The translations under genes were made by a program, and so were the position numbers. A model generated the notes under the pieces. That model was not told the DNA's origin, ran no database searches, and saw only the letters and a list, made by a program, of their open reading frames with translations. Shown here piece after piece: positions 22,519-26,171 of a stretch of 26,171 nucleotides of DNA. Location: IMG/VR virus record IMGVR_UViG_3300033149_002357, positions 1 to 26,171 of that record; one strand, 5' to 3'. This DNA comes from a virus. Position 1 is the first letter of the stretch; each line of letters begins with the position of its first letter.

Positions 22519-22910
22519 TTTAATAACTCTGGATTTTCTTGTAGTGTTCCTATTATTTTTAGGTTGTCTATTCTTCCATTATCATACCAAAGACAAACAG
22601 CTTTAGAATTATTTAAAATATTTATTTCGTATCTTAAATCTTCATAATTAAATTCAAACCATCCAGTGTAAGAAAACTTTTTATTATTTCTTTCTGTAAA
22701 TTCAAACTCAAAAACACTACAATCAGCATAAATCTTTTTATCACTTATGTCTGTTTTGCCTATGTAGTTGAAGTATTTATGCTTATTATTAGGTTGAATT
22801 AAAGTTACAGTGTTGCTTCTCTCTAATAACATACCTTTTAAATCTATTACAAATCTATATTCGTCTTTATTTATGAACTCTTTACCATCCCATACTATAA
22901 ACTCATTCAT
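22515..22910 (-). CDS. YopX-family protein, copy 2
   Basis: This 131-residue protein has the family plan: an N-terminal F-x-V-W-D (FIVWDGKEF), a middle YFNYIGKTDISDKKIYADCSVF (in the place of the usual Y-T-G-L-x-D-x-x-x-x-x-I-Y-E-G-D), and the C-terminal IIGTLQENPELL, which matches the GN-x-x-EN-PEL ending. YopX proteins are common in phages and prophages of many bacteria; their job is unclear. It starts right after the stop of a 34-residue gene, whose end supplies the GGGAG ribosome binding site. Confidence 0.8.
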   Translation of the reverse strand: MNEFIVWDGKEFINKDEYRFVIDLKGMLLERSNTVTLIQPNNKHKYFNYIGKTDISDKKIYADCSVFEFEFTERNNKKFSYTGWFEFNYEDLRYEINILNNSKAVCLWYDNGRIDNLKIIGTLQENPELLK

Positions 22911-23015
22911 CTAGTCTCCCTTAAATCTAAACTTACACGATATCATAAACAGCAAAGTAAATGACGCAAATGCACTCATAACTAAACATGGTATTACTTG
23001 ATAATTTTCAATCAT
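22911..23015 (-). CDS. 34-residue single-span membrane protein
   Basis: The ATG at 23013-23015 follows AAGG and lies 25 nt after a -10 hexamer, so it is the first gene of its operon. The product starts MIENYQVIPCLVM, has one hydrophobic span of about 20 residues (VIPCLVMSAFASFTLLFMI, about residues 7-25), and a basic end (CKFRFKGD). The stop directly touches the next start. It may be a tiny membrane-acting factor or act mainly as a leader for the YopX gene. No family is recognised. Confidence 0.6.
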   Translation of the reverse strand: MIENYQVIPCLVMSAFASFTLLFMISCKFRFKGD

Positions 23016-23039
23016 ATTCAACCTTTTTTTATTTATAGT

Positions 23040-23081
23040 ATTTTACCATCTTGGCATGTGGAAGTGCTTGATTCATGTCAA
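23040..23081 (-). promoter_or_regulatory. Promoter of the YopX-methyltransferase operon with CRP/FNR-like operator
   Basis: Minus-strand TTGACATGAATCAA (23081-23068) is followed after 22 nt by TAAAAT (23045-23040) with TG one base upstream (TGGTAAAAT, extended -10). The dyad centre falls at -41.5. The dyad contains the stop codon of the upstream gene (23073-23075). Confidence 0.65.
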
Positions 23082-23315
23082 GATTTTTCTCTTAACTGAT
23101 TTGAACCAAGACTTAAACTTTCTTGGTTTCACTTGAGACATAAAATGTCCTTCCTCTAACTTACTCTGAGGCACTACCCATAGAACTTCATCCATAAAAG
23201 CAAGATAAGGCTCATTTATGTGAAGAGCGTCAACCTCGACACCATCTACTGCCTCGGCTAGTAAGTTTAGTTCTTCTTGGCTCTCTATGAGGATTAAGAC
23301 TCCATGTTTAAGCAA
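23073..23315 (-). CDS. Unknown acidic-to-basic 80-residue protein
   Basis: Translation likely starts at a TTG (23313-23315) preceded by AGGGG 7 nt upstream, overlapping the MazG-like gene by 8 nt. The product has a strand-helix N-terminus (GVLILIESQEELNLLAEAVD), a second strand region with EPYLAFMDEVLWVVP, and a basic tail (KPRKFKSWFKSVKRKIL). An alpha/beta domain with a nucleic-acid- or membrane-binding tail is plausible. No family is recognised. It ends within an operator, closing this operon. Confidence 0.6.
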   Translation of the reverse strand: MLKHGVLILIESQEELNLLAEAVDGVEVDALHINEPYLAFMDEVLWVVPQSKLEEGHFMSQVKPRKFKSWFKSVKRKILT

Positions 23316-23610
23316 TAGTTATCCCCTTGTCTATTGAGTATTTCATCCAGTCTAAAACTTTTAGTTTTTTTATGCTAATTTTATTTTTATGAAATATCTC
23401 GCTTTTATTTAGAATACCTTTATCTGTCAACAACTCTACTACACCTAATAAATCTGCTAACTCGTTTTGTATTTTCTCTCTATTTGTGTTTATCCCTTTT
23501 GGCTCAACATCTTCTAATCCAAAAAGCAGTGCTTTACTTATTTCTTTTGATACTTCTACACACTCTTCGCTTACTTTTTGTAGCAAGTGTTCTTTTATTG
23601 TTAAACTCAT
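23308..23610 (-). CDS. MazG-like nucleotide pyrophosphohydrolase
   Basis: This 100-residue protein belongs to the all-alpha NTP pyrophosphohydrolase group that splits nucleoside triphosphates to monophosphate and pyrophosphate with Mg2+. The metal-binding motifs are E-E-x-x-E (15-19 in SEECVEVSKE) and E-x-x-D (50-53 in NELADLL). KALLFGLEDVEP and TNREKIQNELADLLGVVELL match the short phage MazG-like branch. It could adjust nucleotide pools or counter an alarmone signal in the host. It lies between the ACP-like gene and a small gene, in the first accessory operon. Confidence 0.85.
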   Translation of the reverse strand: MSLTIKEHLLQKVSEECVEVSKEISKALLFGLEDVEPKGINTNREKIQNELADLLGVVELLTDKGILNKSEIFHKNKISIKKLKVLDWMKYSIDKGITIA

Positions 23611-23672
23611 CTCTTTTCCTCTGACTCTTTACTTATCATAATGCAACTCCTTGTATTCAACTACTTTTGTCA

Positions 23673-24053
23673 TTATGGTTCAACTTCAAAACCACTTATG
23701 AATGGTTTTTCTTCCAGCACATCTTCTACTTGATTGATGATGTCTTTAACTGTTTGCCATGCCATAACGTTTGAAAAAGGTATGTTATCTAGTCCAAAAC
23801 TTTTTATCACTATATCAGCAAAAGCAACTATATCCATAGCCTCTAGTTTTAAATCAGTAAAATAGCTAGATTCTTTTACTTCTTTGACTGAAACAAATTC
23901 GATCAGCATAAGGTCAATAACTTTATCTTTTATATCATCTCTTAACATGCCTTCTTTTTCCTCTACTACATATTTTCTTTTTATATGTTCACGCAACTCA
24001 GTTTTTTCTTCTTCCGTTAGCTGCTTAACTAAATTTACTATCTTTTCTATCAC
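23673..24053 (-). CDS. Acyl-carrier-protein-like protein lacking the carrier serine
   Basis: A GTG start (24051-24053) with GGAG 6 nt upstream overlaps the upstream stop (GTGA), giving 126 residues. Residues about 38-110 read as an ACP fold: DDIKDKVIDLMLIEF (helix 1), then ESSYFTDLKLEAMDIVAF (61-78) aligning with the ACP pattern S-F-x-x-DLGADSLD, then a helix ending IKSFGLDNIP (83-92) and WQTVKDIINQV (99-109). At the phosphopantetheine position, DSL is replaced by EAM: residue 72 is Ala (codon GCT), so no prosthetic group can attach there. Residues 1-35 are an extra charged helix. The role is probably binding a partner protein rather than carrying acyl groups. Confidence 0.7.
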   Translation of the reverse strand: MIEKIVNLVKQLTEEEKTELREHIKRKYVVEEKEGMLRDDIKDKVIDLMLIEFVSVKEVKESSYFTDLKLEAMDIVAFADIVIKSFGLDNIPFSNVMAWQTVKDIINQVEDVLEEKPFISGFEVEP

Positions 24054-24253
24054 TCTTGCTCCTTTAACTCTACTGGTTCGTCTTCCCATGTTAGTTTTTT
24101 GCCTATTAGTTTTTCTATTGAGCCTTTTGGTATGGGAATTGGGTCCGACCCTTCTTTGGTCTCCCAAACTGCCACTCCCCTCTCTGGTTTATTTAAGTAA
24201 ATAAATTCTACTGGATGCTTGTGAAAATCTGTGTCTACTGCTATATATGCCAT
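24050..24253 (-). CDS. Unknown 67-residue protein
   Basis: The ATG is preceded by AGGAG 6 nt upstream. The product starts MAYIAVDTDFHKHPVEFIYL, then has VAVWETKEGSDPIPIPKGSI and ends with an acidic LTWEDEPVELKEQE. A small beta-rich fold is likely. It overlaps the ACP-like gene by four bases and follows the first YopX gene by three bases. No family is recognised. Confidence 0.65.
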   Translation of the reverse strand: MAYIAVDTDFHKHPVEFIYLNKPERGVAVWETKEGSDPIPIPKGSIEKLIGKKLTWEDEPVELKEQE

Positions 24254-24256
24254 AAT

Positions 24257-24628
24257 CTACTCCTGTATTCCTGCTACTTTAATATAGTCTTTATTTTCAA
24301 GCATTTTTATGTAGTCTTTCATCGTCATTGTCGCAGTATTACTACTATCATAAATGTCTGCGCATATATCCCCACCTCCACCATCTTCACTTAAACTAGC
24401 AAATATCTTAGTGCCTTCTGAGTCTATCATTCCTTTCATGTGTATTGCTAGTGTTGATGGGGCTATTTCATAAGTACCGTCTTTGTTCCATATCCACAAT
24501 CTCAGCAGTGGTTTTAAGTCCTTGTTTGTGCTATAAATCTGCATCGCTTCCGACACAAGACCCTCAACATACTCATCACTATCTATCTTCTTTGCTCTGT
24601 ATATTGGTATCTGTGGTTCATTACTCAT
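24257..24628 (-). CDS. YopX-family protein, copy 1
   Basis: The start at 24626-24628 has AGGAG 6 nt upstream and lies 23 nt after a -10 hexamer; a longer in-frame start exists but lacks such a site and would begin before the promoter's start point. The 123-residue protein has IPIYRAKKIDSDEYVEGLV near the N-terminus and IAPSTLAIHMKGMIDSEGTK followed by IFASLSEDGGGGDIC, matching YopX's P-x-T-V-x-x-x-x-GL-x-DKNG-x-x-I-x-E...GD-I order. It differs from copy 2 and may have a different source. The function of the family is unknown. Confidence 0.75.
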   Translation of the reverse strand: MSNEPQIPIYRAKKIDSDEYVEGLVSEAMQIYSTNKDLKPLLRLWIWNKDGTYEIAPSTLAIHMKGMIDSEGTKIFASLSEDGGGGDICADIYDSSNTATMTMKDYIKMLENKDYIKVAGIQE

Positions 24629-24650
24629 AATTTCTCCTAGTATTTGCCAA

Positions 24651-24692
24651 ATTATACATTCTTCATAAGACAAAGTCCTTGACTTATATCAA
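24651..24692 (-). promoter_or_regulatory. Promoter of the YopX-ACP-MazG operon with CRP/FNR-like operator
   Basis: Minus-strand TTGATATAAGTCAA (24692-24679) is followed after 22 nt by a perfect TATAAT (24656-24651). The dyad centre is at -41.5 if transcription starts 7 nt after the hexamer. The dyad contains the terminase stop codon at 24684-24686. Confidence 0.7.
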
Positions 24693-26171
24693 GCTCCCTA
24701 TTCCGCTTAGTGCTTCTTGTAGGTTTTCTCCTGTTGGTTTTCTCATAAGTGCTATTTTGTCCATTTCTGCTAATGTTAGTGCCATTGTTGAAGTATCTAT
24801 TGCATCATTTCTTTTTCTAATTGGTATCCAGCTTTTTTCTAGTGCCATTTTCCCTGTCTTTGGATTTTTTGCGTAGTCAAATGCTTCGGCAGTAAGCATT
24901 TTAGTGATAGATAGGCTAGTTGTTCCGATTCTATCTCTTTCTATGTTGTCTTGATTTATATAAAAAAGTTTTGCTGTATACAGAAATCCCTCATCCTCTG
25001 TTTTTTCTGCTTTTTCTTTAATTATGGTTCTGTCTATGCTTCTGAAAAGAATATTTTTCAAATATAGATTAGAAAATTTTACTATCTTCACTTTTAATTC
25101 ATTTCTTTGGTTTGAATAATCTTTATGATTTACTACGGTGAAAGCTTTGTTCCCCGTAATCACAGGATGCCCTTCCCCTCCATAAACTCGATCCTCTCCC
25201 CATTTCTGCGTCATATAGTCTACGAAAGCATCTGCCTCATCTGTTCTACTTACTCCACCTTCATTGTACCCACGTCTATCTATCATCATTTTCGACACCA
25301 TATACACTTCACCATCTTTATCTTCTAAATACTGACATCTATCCCATAGGTCTTCTATATCATTCCAGCTTTCAACTCTATCAAAATACATCACATGAGT
25401 TACATTTCCATATCCGATTGCTGTCACTTGAGCAAAGAAGTAGTTTATCTGATTATCCACAGTCAAGTAGATTCTTACTGTGTCTTCTGGTACTATCCAC
25501 TCTTTTACTTTATTTCCTAGTAGCAGCATATCGTTTTGGTCTGCTTGTTTTATATTTTTTTTATAAAACCTGTTGAACCATCCTCTATACAGCTTACCTA
25601 GTTTTATTTCGTCATCTTCTGCTTTTATAATGCTCTCAACCATATCTTCGTATGTAACAAAAAAGCTTCCAAAAGAGTTCATATCTGTACCAAATGAAGT
25701 TTCCGTAGTTAGGTTCTCTATTTCTAAAAGTTCATATTCTCCATTTTCATGCCTAATGTACCAATCCATGCTCTGTTGAGCTATCATCACATCTTTTTCT
25801 TTTGTATCTATTTTGTTTTGGCAGTGAGGACATTCCATGTGTACTGTTGCTTTTGCTTCGTCTATATACTTGTTTTGAACTATGTCTTCTTCAGCTATTT
25901 CATTTTCTTTTAGGTAGTCTTTTTTTTGTTTAAATTTGAACAGCTTTATGTCTGGATAAAAATGCCCTTTACATTCCATGCAGACATAATGCCATTCTAT
26001 TTTCACACTACATGCGTCAAAATTTGAGCATATCTCATCTTTTGGGTGGACTATGGTTGAAACTCCTACAACTTTAGGGTGAAACTTTGTGAAAGATTTT
26101 GTACGCTCCTTAAACTCAAAAACTGCACCTTCTTCAAACTCTACAATCTCATCAAGAACTATAAATGGTGA
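24684..26171 (-). CDS. A: Large terminase subunit (lambda gpA family), N-terminus outside window
   Basis: The open frame runs unbroken to the window edge; 495 residues are visible. It begins in the ATPase domain: FIVLDEIVE holds Walker B, with D7 and the catalytic E8 of the visible part, followed by KVVGVSTIVHP (coupling motif). A zinc-binding insert follows (C-x2-C in VCMECKG and ECPHCQNK). The nuclease part has LTVDNQINYFFAQ, MMIDRRGYNEG and NDAIDTSTMALTLAEM, the three acidic blocks of the gpA nuclease. It packages DNA into proheads and cuts at cos-like ends. A GTG at 26006 is internal, not the start. Confidence 0.92.
   Translation of the reverse strand, partial: SPFIVLDEIVEFEEGAVFEFKERTKSFTKFHPKVVGVSTIVHPKDEICSNFDACSVKIEWHYVCMECKGHFYPDIKLFKFKQKKDYLKENEIAEEDIVQNKYIDEAKATVHMECPHCQNKIDTKEKDVMIAQQSMDWYIRHENGEYELLEIENLTTETSFGTDMNSFGSFFVTYEDMVESIIKAEDDEIKLGKLYRGWFNRFYKKNIKQADQNDMLLLGNKVKEWIVPEDTVRIYLTVDNQINYFFAQVTAIGYGNVTHVMYFDRVESWNDIEDLWDRCQYLEDKDGEVYMVSKMMIDRRGYNEGGVSRTDEADAFVDYMTQKWGEDRVYGGEGHPVITGNKAFTVVNHKDYSNQRNELKVKIVKFSNLYLKNILFRSIDRTIIKEKAEKTEDEGFLYTAKLFYINQDNIERDRIGTTSLSITKMLTAEAFDYAKNPKTGKMALEKSWIPIRKRNDAIDTSTMALTLAEMDKIALMRKPTGENLQEALSGIGSLI

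Noticed and set aside
24054-24167. N-terminal extension of the ACP-like protein (MGDQRRVGPNS...)
   Set aside because: It overlaps the 67-residue gene in another frame and lacks a ribosome binding site, while the GTG at 24053 has GGAG and a GTGA junction.
26004-26006. GTG as start of the terminase gene
   Set aside because: The frame stays open to the window edge, and the upstream part holds the Walker B and coupling motifs of the ATPase.

Overview
The window is the morphogenesis region of a lambda-like siphophage or prophage. All but one of the genes lie on the minus strand, so the phage map runs from right (DNA packaging) to left (tail fibre). The DNA is AT-rich, the proteins are rich in Lys, Ile and Asn, and TGA is used as a stop. 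This suggests an AT-rich Gram-negative host, for which Campylobacterota would be a reasonable guess, but nothing here fixes the host. No integrase, repressor, lysis gene or host gene is visible, so prophage and free phage cannot be told apart.

Layout in transcription order. (1) 26171-24684: large terminase subunit (lambda gpA family), entering from the right edge. (2) 24.65-18.94 kb: a block of about 5.7 kb of small accessory genes lying where lambda has none. It holds two YopX-like proteins, an acyl-carrier-protein-like protein with the carrier serine replaced, a MazG-like pyrophosphohydrolase, three small Cys-rich proteins, a DNA methyltransferase, a tRNA with anticodon CAT, an HNH/AP2 endonuclease and a RusA-like resolvase. 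(3) 18.9-12.2 kb: the head module, with gpW-like joining protein, portal, two fibre-like proteins, S49 protease with a nested scaffold start, gpD-like decoration protein, gpE-like capsid protein and a small head gene. (4) 12.2-0 kb: connector and tail genes, tail tube, tail chaperones G/GT with a lambda-type -1 frameshift site, tape measure, tail-tip protein, tail fibre and the start of one further gene.

Genes are packed tightly, with many ATGA, GTGA or TAATG junctions, so translation is probably coupled. Two promoter classes can be read. Four promoters have an inverted repeat TTGAT-N4-GTCAA (CRP/FNR-like half-sites) exactly 22 nt upstream of a -10 hexamer. Three head the accessory operons (24.65, 23.04 and 20.76 kb) and one drives a lone plus-strand gene for a 52-residue membrane protein (8022-8180). 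A second class carries TTTAGATATAAT or a close variant, 28-32 nt before the start codons of tape measure, G, protease and gpW genes.

The points most worth following up are the shared operator-promoter module, the serine-less ACP-like protein, the mutually exclusive hairpins that cover the ribosome binding site of the HNH gene, and the accessory block between terminase and gpW.
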